This document shows positions 16,715-25,608 of a DNA stretch of 64,000 nt, in pieces. Location of the stretch: contig JAUNJZ010000006.1 in the NCBI GenBank assembly GCA_030533085.1, forward strand, positions 1-64,000. The letters run 5' to 3'. This DNA is from Synergistaceae bacterium (GTDB lineage Bacteria; Synergistota; Synergistia; Synergistales; Synergistaceae). Within the stretch, counting starts at the first letter, position 1. The number at the start of each line of letters is the position of its first letter. Below the pieces are notes generated by a model. The model saw nothing but the letters and a program-made list of their open reading frames with translations, had not been told where the DNA came from and searched no databases. The position numbers and the translations under genes are program-made.

Positions 16715-17386
16715 ATGAAAAAGGGGCGCGCTTCGGCTTTCACGCTTGTAGAAATATTGCTGGTGGTGGGGCTGGTGGGCATTATCGCCGCAGTGGCTCT
16801 CGCGCCGCTCGTATTTACTGTCAGGTCGCTGGAAGATGCGCAGAGCCGCTGGGGAAATCTGCATAACACCGCGTCGGCGGCGGACAAAATATATTCCGAC
16901 GTTCGCCGCGTGATAGAGAATCCATCATTTTCCGTATTCAGGATAATACATAAAAGCGGCCTCACCACAGAGGCCGACGACCGGCTTGTCATGTGGAGCG
17001 CAGCTCCGAAGTACGAGGGGCGGAATGTCGGCGTGGTGATTTACAAGGTCGTCGCCGGCAACTCGCTTAATGGGGCGAAGTCCGGGCTGTACCGCTGGGT
17101 GCGCGACAATGTCCCCTCGCGTAACGCCGTCTCCGGCGATCTTTTAAGCCGCGCGGCCTCCGACGACGAGAGCACGCCTATGGATATCGATACGGACAGT
17201 CTCGACCCGAAGGATGCGAAGCTGATCCTTGCCGGCGCGGAGGGGGTTCGCTTTTTTGTCCGTCAGGGCAAGAAATGGGAGCAGGAATATGAGGGCAGCC
17301 TTCCTCCGATGCTGAAGACGGAGATTGTGCTTAAAGACGAAGTTTACAGCCGCACGGAGAGGTTTCCGAATGCGTCGGGAAAGTAA
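16715..17386 (+). CDS. Minor pseudopilin, GspJ-like
   Basis: The product is 223 residues. A type III (prepilin) signal reads KKGRASA|FTLVEILLVVGLVGII, with Ala rather than Gly before the cleavage point and the conserved Glu5. The long soluble domain, length and place just before a GspK-like gene fit GspJ, part of the pseudopilus tip. There is no clear ribosome site; translation is probably coupled to the upstream gene three bases away. GspJ rather than GspH rests on size and order. Confidence 0.7.
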   Translation: MKKGRASAFTLVEILLVVGLVGIIAAVALAPLVFTVRSLEDAQSRWGNLHNTASAADKIYSDVRRVIENPSFSVFRIIHKSGLTTEADDRLVMWSAAPKYEGRNVGVVIYKVVAGNSLNGAKSGLYRWVRDNVPSRNAVSGDLLSRAASDDESTPMDIDTDSLDPKDAKLILAGAEGVRFFVRQGKKWEQEYEGSLPPMLKTEIVLKDEVYSRTERFPNASGK

Positions 17387-18269
17387 CGGCTTCATTCTCG
17401 TCTCCGTGCTGCTGGCCGCGACGATGCTGCTGACCTCCGCGACGGCCTTCGCCTGGTTCGCGCGCACTGAGGCGCGGATAGCTGCGTCGCGCGAAAACAT
17501 CCTTAAATTCCGCGGCGTGGCGGAGATAGCGGTCAACGCGCTGTCGAAAATGATAAACGACGATAAGAACGGTTACGACAGTATGACTGAAGAGCTGTAC
17601 GCGCGGACGACGAAACTTTCCGTTGGAAATTATGAGATCAACGCGCAGATACGGCCGCTAAATGATAAAATATCCGTTAGCGGGCTGCTGCTTCCCGACG
17701 GCGTAACGATACGCTCGGAGTATGAGACGGCCTGGCAAAGAATCTGGGAGGAACTTGAGCTTCCTGACCTTGCGGCTTCGGTGATAGATTTCATCGACAA
17801 GGACGAGAGCCAGAAGCTTGGAGGGGCGGAGCGAGAGAGCAATATAAACAGGCTCGTCTCTGACCTGAACGAGCTGAAAGCGATGGAGGAGATAAATGAC
17901 GGCGTGCTCTGGGGCACTAAGGAGAGAGCGTGGGGACTCGCGAGATATCTTGACGTGCCCGGAGGGCAGAAGATAAATATCAACGTCGCCCGGCCGGAGA
18001 TGCTGGCAAAGCTTGACGAAGCTCTCTCGCTTTCACACGCGCAGAATATAGCCTCCTACGCGCTCGTTTCGCCGATAAAGAGCATTGAGGAGCTGAGACG
18101 GGTTCCTGGATTCCCCGCCTCGCTGGCGACAAAGCTGGTAAATGTCATTGGATTTGAGAGCACGCACTTCCTGTTGAGCCTCAATGTCAGAGACAAGACA
18201 GGAAATCAGCGGAATTACCGGGTCGTCGTGCAGCGCGGCTCTTCCGGGATCTTCAGCTGGGAGGAATAG
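17370..18269 (+). CDS. General secretion pathway protein K (GspK-like)
   Basis: The product is 299 residues. The N-terminus ESNG|FILVSVLLAATMLL is a prepilin-type signal without Glu5, the known hallmark of GspK, which caps the pseudopilus tip. Residues 205-270 contain NINVARPEML and helix-hairpin-helix-like SIEELRRVPGF, typical of the T2SSK domain. ATG at 17370 lies inside the 3' end of the J gene and has GGAGAGG before it. Confidence 0.82.
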   Translation: MRRESNGFILVSVLLAATMLLTSATAFAWFARTEARIAASRENILKFRGVAEIAVNALSKMINDDKNGYDSMTEELYARTTKLSVGNYEINAQIRPLNDKISVSGLLLPDGVTIRSEYETAWQRIWEELELPDLAASVIDFIDKDESQKLGGAERESNINRLVSDLNELKAMEEINDGVLWGTKERAWGLARYLDVPGGQKININVARPEMLAKLDEALSLSHAQNIASYALVSPIKSIEELRRVPGFPASLATKLVNVIGFESTHFLLSLNVRDKTGNQRNYRVVVQRGSSGIFSWEE

Positions 18270-18321
18270 CCTCCGTGAGCGACCTATGAGAGGAAGATAG
18301 ACACTGATAAAAAAACCGAAA

Positions 18322-19509
18322 TTGAAACTGAATTTTCCCTTTGCTTCCGGGCGGGGCGTTTCAGCGAAGAGGCTAAAATTTTATTCCCTCTCTTCAGAAA
18401 GGAAGGAGGGGCTGTTGGCGGACGAGACGGAGGCTTTCTTCATTCCCTTCCGCACTACGGCGGTTTATCCTTTTTCCTTCCCCTTCGGGCGTAAAGTCAA
18501 CCTTAAAAACGCGATAGCGCTGAACTTCAAGCCGCTGCTGGGCGAGCGGGAATCAAGCGTGTCGATGATACCTCAGATCACAGATCAGCGTCCGAATCTG
18601 ACTCGCGGCGCTGCCTGGTTCACGTCGAAAGATGAAATAGAAGAATATGAAGCGCGCCTTGGCGGCAAGGCGCTTTTCATGCCGGCTCCCATGGCCTTTG
18701 CCGCCGAGGTGGATGGAACCGGACTGATAGTATGGCACGAGAACGGCGGCTCCGCCGCACTCTGGCTTGAGGAATATACTCCTCAGCTGTACCGTTACGT
18801 ATCAGACGGCGAGGAGAGTCCTGAGGGGCTGGCGCAGTGGATGCGCGCCTACGCCTCATCGACCGGCGGGGAGATAGCGCCTGAATCCGTGCGTATATTC
18901 GAGGGCGGAGAAATATCGAGGGAGGAGCTGCAAAAGGCGGCGGAAGCCTCGATGGAGGCCTCTCCCTGCGCTGCGCGCCTCGACTTTTCAAACAGCGGAG
19001 CGACGCTTGCGGAGCAGTACGAGAGCTTCTTCAACGGCGCTTTCCATGCGCTGAAGCTTCTGTCGGCGGCGGGACTCTTCTTTCTCATTCTCGCCTCCGT
19101 TCTGCTGGCGCAGAATCTCTATATGCGCGGATCCTTCGCCGCCGCCCCCGGCGAGATATACAGACTGGCGACAGGAGATGAGAGCAGAAGCCCGCTTTCG
19201 TCGATTACAAGAGAGCTGCGCGCCCTTTCCGGCGGCGGAGTTCAGCTTACGCTTGAAGGGGTGCTGATAAATATAGCCTCTGCGTGGGAGGAACTTCCCT
19301 CCGCTTCCGGCGTGAAGCTGGACGCGATACGCTACGGCAGGGAGCGCACCGAGGTCGAAGGCAACGCCCCAAAGACGGAAAATATCCAGCAGCTTCGGGA
19401 CGTTCTGTCGAAGAACGGCTTTGAGGTCAGGCTTGGCGACGTTCAGCAGATACCGGGCGGCGGAATGAGATTCAGCCTCTACCTGACGGAAGGGGGGCGG
19501 AGACAGTGA
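18322..19509 (+). CDS. Type II secretion GspL-like protein
   Basis: The product is 395 residues from a TTG start, with a cytoplasmic actin-like N-terminal half (1-235), one membrane segment (LLSAAGLFFLILASVLLAQ near 245-265) and a C-terminal ferredoxin-like periplasmic region. This is GspL architecture: it anchors the ATPase GspE to the inner membrane. Sequence conservation is low and the call rests on topology and on the M gene that overlaps its stop (19506). The start is unsure: a CTG at 18307 follows GAGGAAG more closely. Confidence 0.7.
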   Translation: MKLNFPFASGRGVSAKRLKFYSLSSERKEGLLADETEAFFIPFRTTAVYPFSFPFGRKVNLKNAIALNFKPLLGERESSVSMIPQITDQRPNLTRGAAWFTSKDEIEEYEARLGGKALFMPAPMAFAAEVDGTGLIVWHENGGSAALWLEEYTPQLYRYVSDGEESPEGLAQWMRAYASSTGGEIAPESVRIFEGGEISREELQKAAEASMEASPCAARLDFSNSGATLAEQYESFFNGAFHALKLLSAAGLFFLILASVLLAQNLYMRGSFAAAPGEIYRLATGDESRSPLSSITRELRALSGGGVQLTLEGVLINIASAWEELPSASGVKLDAIRYGRERTEVEGNAPKTENIQQLRDVLSKNGFEVRLGDVQQIPGGGMRFSLYLTEGGRRQ

Positions 19510-19976
19510 TATCCCTTGACGAAATGAGAACGATGCCGGAGTTTGCGCGTCTGCGCCGCGCCGTGATAGTCGCCGCCGTGATATGGCTGGCGGTTATAGC
19601 GGCGTCGGTCTTCTCCCTATCGCTGATGAGTGAAAATGAAAGACGCCTCTCCGACAGCGAACGGATACTGAACGCGGCGACAACGATAAAATCCTACCCG
19701 CAGCGCGGCGCGGTCTCCGGCGCGGAGCCGCTTACGGCGGTATCGGCCATAATCGATAAAGCCGGTTTGCAGAGCAAGGTGTCGCAGCTGTCATCTTCGC
19801 CGACCGGCCTCGTTCTTCAGGCCAACCGTCTCTATCCCGGCGAGCTTGGGACATTGGTTGACGAAATGCAGAAAAACAGACTTAACATAAACACGGCGGA
19901 GATCCGCGTCCTCTCATCGCAGCGCGACGGGCGGCTGCTTAACGTCTCCATTACGATAGAGGGGGAGCGGGAATGA
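19506..19976 (+). CDS. Type II secretion GspM-like protein
   Basis: The product is 156 residues with a short cytoplasmic start, one membrane helix (VAAVIWLAVIAASVFSLSL, about 20-38), a coiled region and a small alpha/beta periplasmic domain. It matches GspM in size and topology; M dimerises with L in the inner-membrane platform. It starts on GTG overlapping the L stop and ends overlapping the next start by four bases. Confidence 0.7.
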   Translation: MISLDEMRTMPEFARLRRAVIVAAVIWLAVIAASVFSLSLMSENERRLSDSERILNAATTIKSYPQRGAVSGAEPLTAVSAIIDKAGLQSKVSQLSSSPTGLVLQANRLYPGELGTLVDEMQKNRLNINTAEIRVLSSQRDGRLLNVSITIEGERE

Positions 19977-20569
19977 AAAAGTTCATTCGTTACAGCCTCG
20001 CGGCGCTGCTTGGCCTGATATGCGGACTGCTGCTCTTCTTCCCCTGGACGACGCTGGCTGGGACCATCAGCTCCCTGGCGGCGACCGCGGCGGCGGAAAA
20101 CGGTATATACCTCACGGTAGGCTCTTCGCGCGCCGAGGGGATACTTTTCAAAAAATTCAGCTACAGCGCGATTAACGCCGATTTTCCCGTGCTGCGCGGC
20201 AGCCTTCGCGAGCTGACCGTCGCGCCCTCCTTCATATCCTCGCTCTTTTCCGACGAGAAGAGCGCGCGCCTGACCTTCGGGCGCGGCAGCGTCGTTCCGG
20301 TCACGCGGCAGGAGCTTAACTGGAACGCTGGAGCCGCCGACGTTATTCTGAAAGCGGAATCGCTTCTGGTGGAAAATATCTCTTTCACAGGAGAAAGCTC
20401 CCTATCCGGCTTTGCGGAGCTGTCGCGCTCCGACTTCCGCATTATCCGCGCCAATCTGCTGGTCAAGGTGCCGGCGGAGCTTGACAGAATGCTTGAGATG
20501 ATGCAAAAGACAAATATGATCCCGCTTACGAAAGTTAAAAGCGGAGAATGGAGGATAGAACGGAAATGA
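19973..20569 (+). CDS. Type II secretion GspN-like protein
   Basis: The product is 198 residues with an N-terminal membrane anchor (SLAALLGLICGLLLFFPW, about 8-25) and a beta-rich periplasmic region. Short GspN-like proteins lie between M and C or next to them in some type II systems; role unclear. The assignment comes mainly from position and topology. ATGA overlap with the M gene. Confidence 0.6.
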   Translation: MKKFIRYSLAALLGLICGLLLFFPWTTLAGTISSLAATAAAENGIYLTVGSSRAEGILFKKFSYSAINADFPVLRGSLRELTVAPSFISSLFSDEKSARLTFGRGSVVPVTRQELNWNAGAADVILKAESLLVENISFTGESSLSGFAELSRSDFRIIRANLLVKVPAELDRMLEMMQKTNMIPLTKVKSGEWRIERK

Positions 20570-21549
20570 CGGCCTCCCTGACAAAAAAGATAAAAGCGGC
20601 GCTGCGCCGGGACGGTTCGGACGAGCAGCTCAGAAGCTTCTCCGAATTTGTCAAAGCTCCGTTCGCCCCCGGAAGCGGAGCTGCGCGCCGCTCGCGCTTG
20701 ACGCTGCCGGCGCTCTTCCTCTGCGGACTTATCGCGGGGCTGTCTTTGTGCGGCGCGGCGAAGGGGATACTGCTCTCCGTAAGGCTTGACGCCGACATAT
20801 CGGCAGCAGGAAGGATAAGCGGACGCGCCCCCTCCTTCGCCAACGCCGGCAGCGGCGGAGGAGTGGGCGGATTTACAAAGGCAAATCCATTCGGAGCCGA
20901 TCTGCCGGAGAAAAAGGAAGATAAGCCAGCGGTCAAAACTGCCGCCATATCCTCCTTTACGCTTCACGGCACTCTGCCGAATGTAGGAGCGTGGATAAAC
21001 AGCGGCTCAGGCGGCATGACGCTTGTGCTGAAGGGACAGGACATCGGAGGCTACACGCTGGACGAGATAAAGTACGGCGAGGCTGTGCTGACGCACGGCG
21101 GAGATCGTCATTCGCTCTACCTCATATTCTCCGGCGGAGCGACCGCGAGCCTTCCGCCGCCGCCTCCTCCGCCAAGGCAGCCGCGCGCGCCGGCCAAACC
21201 TCAGCTTGATTTTTCGGGAGTGGAGCCTGCCTCCGAGGGACAGGAAGGGGCAGTGCCGCGGGAGCTTGTTGACGCGCTGCTGATGAATCCCTACGACGAG
21301 CTTGGAAAAATGCGCATGGTGCCGGCTGAGGACGGCTCCGGCATGAAGCTGGAGCGTCTCGCGCCGGACAGCATATTTGCCCGCGTGGGGGTGGCGCAGG
21401 GAGACATCATAAGCGCGGTAAACGGCGTCAGCATCTCCAATGTCGCCGACGCGGCCAACGCGATGAATTCGCTGATGGCCGGCACGCGCTTCGACGTTAC
21501 GGTCACGCGCGGCGGAAAGCCGCTGGAATTGAAATATCAGGTGAAATAG
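20566..21549 (+). CDS. GspC-like protein with PDZ domain
   Basis: The product is 327 residues: cytoplasmic start, membrane helix (LTLPALFLCGLIAGLSLCGA, about 45-64), a homology region near 120-180, a proline-rich linker (LPPPPPPPRQP) and a C-terminal PDZ domain (about 240-327; SIFARVGVAQGDIISAVNG). This is GspC order; it links the platform to the secretin GspD. The ATG at 20566 overlaps the N-gene stop; an in-frame ATG at 20548 is possible, but GGAGG at 20550-20554 favours the later one. Confidence 0.82.
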   Translation: MTASLTKKIKAALRRDGSDEQLRSFSEFVKAPFAPGSGAARRSRLTLPALFLCGLIAGLSLCGAAKGILLSVRLDADISAAGRISGRAPSFANAGSGGGVGGFTKANPFGADLPEKKEDKPAVKTAAISSFTLHGTLPNVGAWINSGSGGMTLVLKGQDIGGYTLDEIKYGEAVLTHGGDRHSLYLIFSGGATASLPPPPPPPRQPRAPAKPQLDFSGVEPASEGQEGAVPRELVDALLMNPYDELGKMRMVPAEDGSGMKLERLAPDSIFARVGVAQGDIISAVNGVSISNVADAANAMNSLMAGTRFDVTVTRGGKPLELKYQVK

Positions 21550-21552
21550 CCG

Positions 21553-22002
21553 GTGCGTAAAAGGATTGGCTTCACGCTGGTCGAGGTTATGGTGGCAGTG
21601 ATGGTTCTGGCTTCGGTCGCAACGGCCGCGATAAAGCTTGTAATACTGGCACAGAACACGCTCGCTGCCACAAAGGACAAGGAAGAGCTGATAAACGCGG
21701 CTCAGGAGATCGAGGCCGGGATATCGGCGGAGGATCTGAAAGAGTCGGGAAGCAGCGGGGACTTTCGATGGGAGACGGAGGAGAAGGAGACCGAAATGTT
21801 CGGCGAAGATTTTGGCCGTCTTGACTTTGACAGCGAAGCCCCGGACGACTCCGGCGAGCCGATAGAGGTCAGATGGCGGGAGATAACGGTGACGAACGCG
21901 AAAAACCAAAGGCTGACTCTCTACATACCATCGAAAGAGAGCGCCGTGAAAGACAGAGCAAGAAGCGTCTCCGGCGACCGGCGGGAAGAGAGAAGAGAAT
22001 GA
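21553..22002 (+). CDS. Minor pseudopilin, GspI-like
   Basis: The product is 149 residues with a canonical prepilin signal, RIG|FTLVEVMVAVMVLASVA, including Glu5. Small size and VEVMVA are typical of GspI. The C-terminal half is highly charged. The GTG start lies three bases after the C gene. Together with J and K it gives the tip complex I-J-K. Confidence 0.75.
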   Translation: MRKRIGFTLVEVMVAVMVLASVATAAIKLVILAQNTLAATKDKEELINAAQEIEAGISAEDLKESGSSGDFRWETEEKETEMFGEDFGRLDFDSEAPDDSGEPIEVRWREITVTNAKNQRLTLYIPSKESAVKDRARSVSGDRREERRE

Positions 22003-22068
22003 GAGCGCATAAACGCCGCGGCGGCTCTCACGGGAATAGAAACTTTTTGTTAATTAGGAGTGATTGCA

Positions 22069-24105
22069 ATGAAGGGTAAAAAGAGGCTTTTTTATACATT
22101 ATTCATAGCGGTGTCGTTATCGCTGGCCGCATGTACCGCGCAGGGCGCGGAGCCTGATCAGGAGGAGCTGAACCTCATAAAGGCCGCCAACGAAATGCGC
22201 GCCTCCGGCCGGGTGCAGCTCAACTTCAAAGATATAGACATGGCGAAATTCATCCGCTTCATGTCGGAGCTGCTGGGCGAAAATATCCTGATCAACCCCG
22301 GGATCGCCGGAAAGGTGTCTGTCGTCTCGCCAAAATCCGTGACGCTCAAAGAGGCGCGTCAGGTAATGCTTTCCGTATTGGAGATGAACAACCTGTCGAT
22401 ACAGGACATGGAGGGCTACTCCAAAGTCGTTCCGCTCTCCACCGGAGGCACCGCCAGCAACACCGTGGTAAAGGGAGACCAGAGCGTTGACCCGAGCGAC
22501 GCCATAATGGTTCAGCTCGTTCCGCTCAGCTACGTTAAGGCGGGCTACGTCGTCTCCCCGCTAAAGACCGCGATACCGAACATTCAGATATCGCCGATAG
22601 GAAACGGCAGCTCCGTGCTGCTCGTCGGCAAAGCGGCGCTGCTGAACAGAGCCGCCAGCGTTATACGCGCCCTCGACGCGCCAGACAGCATCCGCGCAAT
22701 AAAAGTATATCCGCTCACCTTCGCAAACTCCAAGCTTATGGAGACGCAGATGAACGCAATGGGCAAAGACGCTTCGTCAAAGCTGGCCGGCCTCATAGCG
22801 GTCGCGGACGAGCGCACGCGCCGCCTGATACTCATAGGCAGCAGCCAGAATCTGCGTGAAGCCGAGCGCATCATGAAAGAACTTGACGTTCCGTCGCGCA
22901 CAGAAAACTTCCATGTTTACAAGCTGCACAACGCCGACGCCAAGACAGTCGCGGAACAGCTCTCACAGATACTGGGAGTCGCCGCCAAGCTCGCGCCGGA
23001 CCCCAAAGGGGCGATACCCTCGACCGTCGTTCCAGACCTGCCGACAAACAGCCTGATATTTACGGCCACACAGGAACAGTTTTCCTCTCTCAAATCAATA
23101 CTTGAACAGCTCGATACGCAGCCCAAGCAGGTGCTGCTGCGCGGCCTAATAGCGGAGGTCAGCCTCAACAAGCTCAACAGCGCGGGAATCGACTGGGCCG
23201 CATGGGGCGGAGACATCTTCGGCAGCGTCGTGGGGGCGGGAAACTTTCAGCTCGGCAACACGGGGGTCCCCTCCGACATACAGCAGCTCTACCAGAGCCT
23301 CATAACCACCGAAGAGCTTGTTGACAGAAACGGCAGCACCTACTCCGTGACAAATACCCAGGGCGCCGGTCTTGTATACGCATACATAAAGCTGCTCAAC
23401 AAGTTTGACGCGATCAACGTGCTTTCAATGCCGCGCCTCATGTGTACGGACAACCTTGAAAGCTCGCTGCAGGTCGGTCAGGTTATACCGCAGCTCAAGG
23501 GCAGCCTCACGAATCAGGCGAACACCGACTCTGTTACCAACAGCTATGAATATAAAGATGTGGGGCTCATACTCACAGTTACCCCGCATATCAGGAGCGG
23601 CAACCTCGTCGCCCTTGAGATCGAACAGCGCATAGAGGATCTGATGACGACGACAAACTCCGTTACGCCGATAACATCAAAGCGAGAGGTCAAGACGAGC
23701 GTGCTGGTGGCGAACGGAGAGACCATAGTCATTGGCGGCCTCATAAAAGAGGCGGAAAAGGAGCTGAAAAACCGCGTTCCTCTCTTCTCCTACATCCCGC
23801 TTATCGGCAATCTTTTCAAATCGACGGAAAAACAGCGGGAGAAGGTAGACCTGATGATATTCCTCACGCCATACATACTTGAGACCCCGCAGCATGCGTC
23901 GAAGATAACTGACGAGATAATCACCGACGGACAGAAGCTCAGCGAGGCGGAGCGCGTGCTGCTGCAGCGCAACAACGAAGATTACCGGAAATCGGTGAAG
24001 CAGCAGGGCGTAACAAGAGAGATGCTCGACCCGCACGGAGACTTCGGCCTGTCGGCCTCCGACGACGTGAAGCCGCAGACTGACGCGCAGCCTGCCGTGA
24101 AATAA
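22069..24105 (+). CDS. gspD: Type II secretion secretin GspD, predicted lipoprotein
   Basis: The product is 678 residues. It has an N0 domain (VQLNFKDIDMAKFIRFM), N1-N3 repeats in about 110-350, and the secretin core with VPLFSYIPLIGNLFKS near 570-585. It forms the outer-membrane channel. The signal peptide ends in LSLAAC, a good lipobox, so the chain is probably lipidated on Cys22. A lipidated secretin may reach the outer membrane without a separate pilotin. TAGGAG at 22054 supports the ATG at 22069 over one at 22060. Confidence 0.93.
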   Translation: MKGKKRLFYTLFIAVSLSLAACTAQGAEPDQEELNLIKAANEMRASGRVQLNFKDIDMAKFIRFMSELLGENILINPGIAGKVSVVSPKSVTLKEARQVMLSVLEMNNLSIQDMEGYSKVVPLSTGGTASNTVVKGDQSVDPSDAIMVQLVPLSYVKAGYVVSPLKTAIPNIQISPIGNGSSVLLVGKAALLNRAASVIRALDAPDSIRAIKVYPLTFANSKLMETQMNAMGKDASSKLAGLIAVADERTRRLILIGSSQNLREAERIMKELDVPSRTENFHVYKLHNADAKTVAEQLSQILGVAAKLAPDPKGAIPSTVVPDLPTNSLIFTATQEQFSSLKSILEQLDTQPKQVLLRGLIAEVSLNKLNSAGIDWAAWGGDIFGSVVGAGNFQLGNTGVPSDIQQLYQSLITTEELVDRNGSTYSVTNTQGAGLVYAYIKLLNKFDAINVLSMPRLMCTDNLESSLQVGQVIPQLKGSLTNQANTDSVTNSYEYKDVGLILTVTPHIRSGNLVALEIEQRIEDLMTTTNSVTPITSKREVKTSVLVANGETIVIGGLIKEAEKELKNRVPLFSYIPLIGNLFKSTEKQREKVDLMIFLTPYILETPQHASKITDEIITDGQKLSEAERVLLQRNNEDYRKSVKQQGVTREMLDPHGDFGLSASDDVKPQTDAQPAVK

Positions 24106-24108
24106 GAG

Positions 24109-25605
24109 ATGAGCGCGAAATCGATCAAAGACTTCAACGTGGAGCCGGAGGGCATCCTTGAACTTATCCCGCAGGGGGTGAGCCTTGACACGCTGCGAGA
24201 CAAAGGCTTCGTTCCGGTAGCGAAGGAAGAGGGCGTCATCACATTCGCCATCTCCGACTTCTCCTGCGTCGTCAACGCGCAGCTGCTGGCCTCGGCGGCA
24301 GGCTCGCGCGCAGCGACCGTGCTTTGCCCCGCCGCTGAGATACAGAGCCTCATACGCAGCCTGTACGACATAAAAAGCGGCGTGGGGCAGGATACCCTGA
24401 ACGCGATAGAGGCGGTAGACGACCTCTCAGAGCTTGCGCGTCAGGAGGTAATGAGCGACAGTGTTGACGCGCCGGTCGTGCGGCTGGTCAACGGCATACT
24501 CATGGAATCGCTGCGCGAACGCGCCACGGACATCCACATAGAGCCATACGAAGACCGCGTTACAGTCCGTTACAGAACTGACGGAGTGCTCAGGGACAAA
24601 TATTCCCTCTCAAAGGGACATCAGGCCCCAGTCACCAGCCGTATAAAGGTCATGGCCAACATGGACATCGCGGAGCGCTTCGTCCCGCAGGACGGGCGTA
24701 TCGGCATCAGCCTCGGAGACCGTCTCGTCGATATCCGCGTAAGCTCGCTGCCGACGCAGCACGGCGAACGCCTTGTGCTGCGCCTGCTCGACAAGGCGCG
24801 CGGACTGCTGACCCTTGAAGATCTCGGAATGAAAGTATATGAGCGAGAACGTCTTGAAACGCTTATCAGACGCCCTAACGGAATGATACTCTTCACAGGC
24901 CCCACAGGCTCCGGCAAAAGCACAAGCCTCTACGCGATATTGCAGGCGCTGGCCCGCCCGCAGGTCAACGTCATCACCGTCGAAGACCCGATAGAATATG
25001 ACCTCCCCGGAGTGGGGCAGGTGCAGGTCAACGAAAAGGCGGGGCTGACCTTCGCGACCACGCTGCGCTCGATACTGCGCCAGGACCCGGACATAATAAT
25101 GATAGGAGAAATGCGCGACTTCGACACCGCGCACATCGGCATACAGGCCTCTCTGACGGGACATCTCGTCTTCTCCACGCTGCACACCAACGACTCGGTC
25201 AGCGCCGTCACGCGACTGGCCGATATGGGCGTCGAGCCTTATCTGATATCAGGCTCCCTGCTCGGAGTAGTCGCACAGCGCCTCGTGCGCCGCGTATGCG
25301 AGCAGTGCAAGGAGGAAATAGCCACCTCCGGCGTAGTGCTTAAAAACGGCATAGAACGCGCCTGGCGCGGCAAGGGCTGCGAAGCGTGCGGCGGCACAGG
25401 CTACAGAGGGCGCTTCGGCCTGTACGAGCAGTTTGACGTAACGCCGGAAATACAGGAGGCGATAGCGCGCGGAGCGCAGCCGCATGAGCTGAGGGAGCTG
25501 GCGCGCAAGGGCGGCTTCGCTACGCTGCTTGAGCTGGGACTGCAGTCGGTTCGCGCCGGAGAGACGACGCCGGAAGAGATGCTGCGCGTCGTAGGCGAGG
25601 CGTAA
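24109..25605 (+). CDS. gspE: Type II secretion ATPase GspE
   Basis: The product is 498 residues. An N-terminal GspE_N region precedes the ATPase: Asp-box ATDIHIEP, Walker A GPTGSGKST near 264-272, Walker B IIMIGEMRD near 328-336, His-box GHLVFSTLHTND. A zinc-binding C-x2-C pair (CEQC near 398, CEAC near 424) is present. It powers pseudopilus assembly from the cytoplasm. It lies three bases after gspD. Confidence 0.95.
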   Translation: MSAKSIKDFNVEPEGILELIPQGVSLDTLRDKGFVPVAKEEGVITFAISDFSCVVNAQLLASAAGSRAATVLCPAAEIQSLIRSLYDIKSGVGQDTLNAIEAVDDLSELARQEVMSDSVDAPVVRLVNGILMESLRERATDIHIEPYEDRVTVRYRTDGVLRDKYSLSKGHQAPVTSRIKVMANMDIAERFVPQDGRIGISLGDRLVDIRVSSLPTQHGERLVLRLLDKARGLLTLEDLGMKVYERERLETLIRRPNGMILFTGPTGSGKSTSLYAILQALARPQVNVITVEDPIEYDLPGVGQVQVNEKAGLTFATTLRSILRQDPDIIMIGEMRDFDTAHIGIQASLTGHLVFSTLHTNDSVSAVTRLADMGVEPYLISGSLLGVVAQRLVRRVCEQCKEEIATSGVVLKNGIERAWRGKGCEACGGTGYRGRFGLYEQFDVTPEIQEAIARGAQPHELRELARKGGFATLLELGLQSVRAGETTPEEMLRVVGEA

Positions 25606-25608
25606 GGA

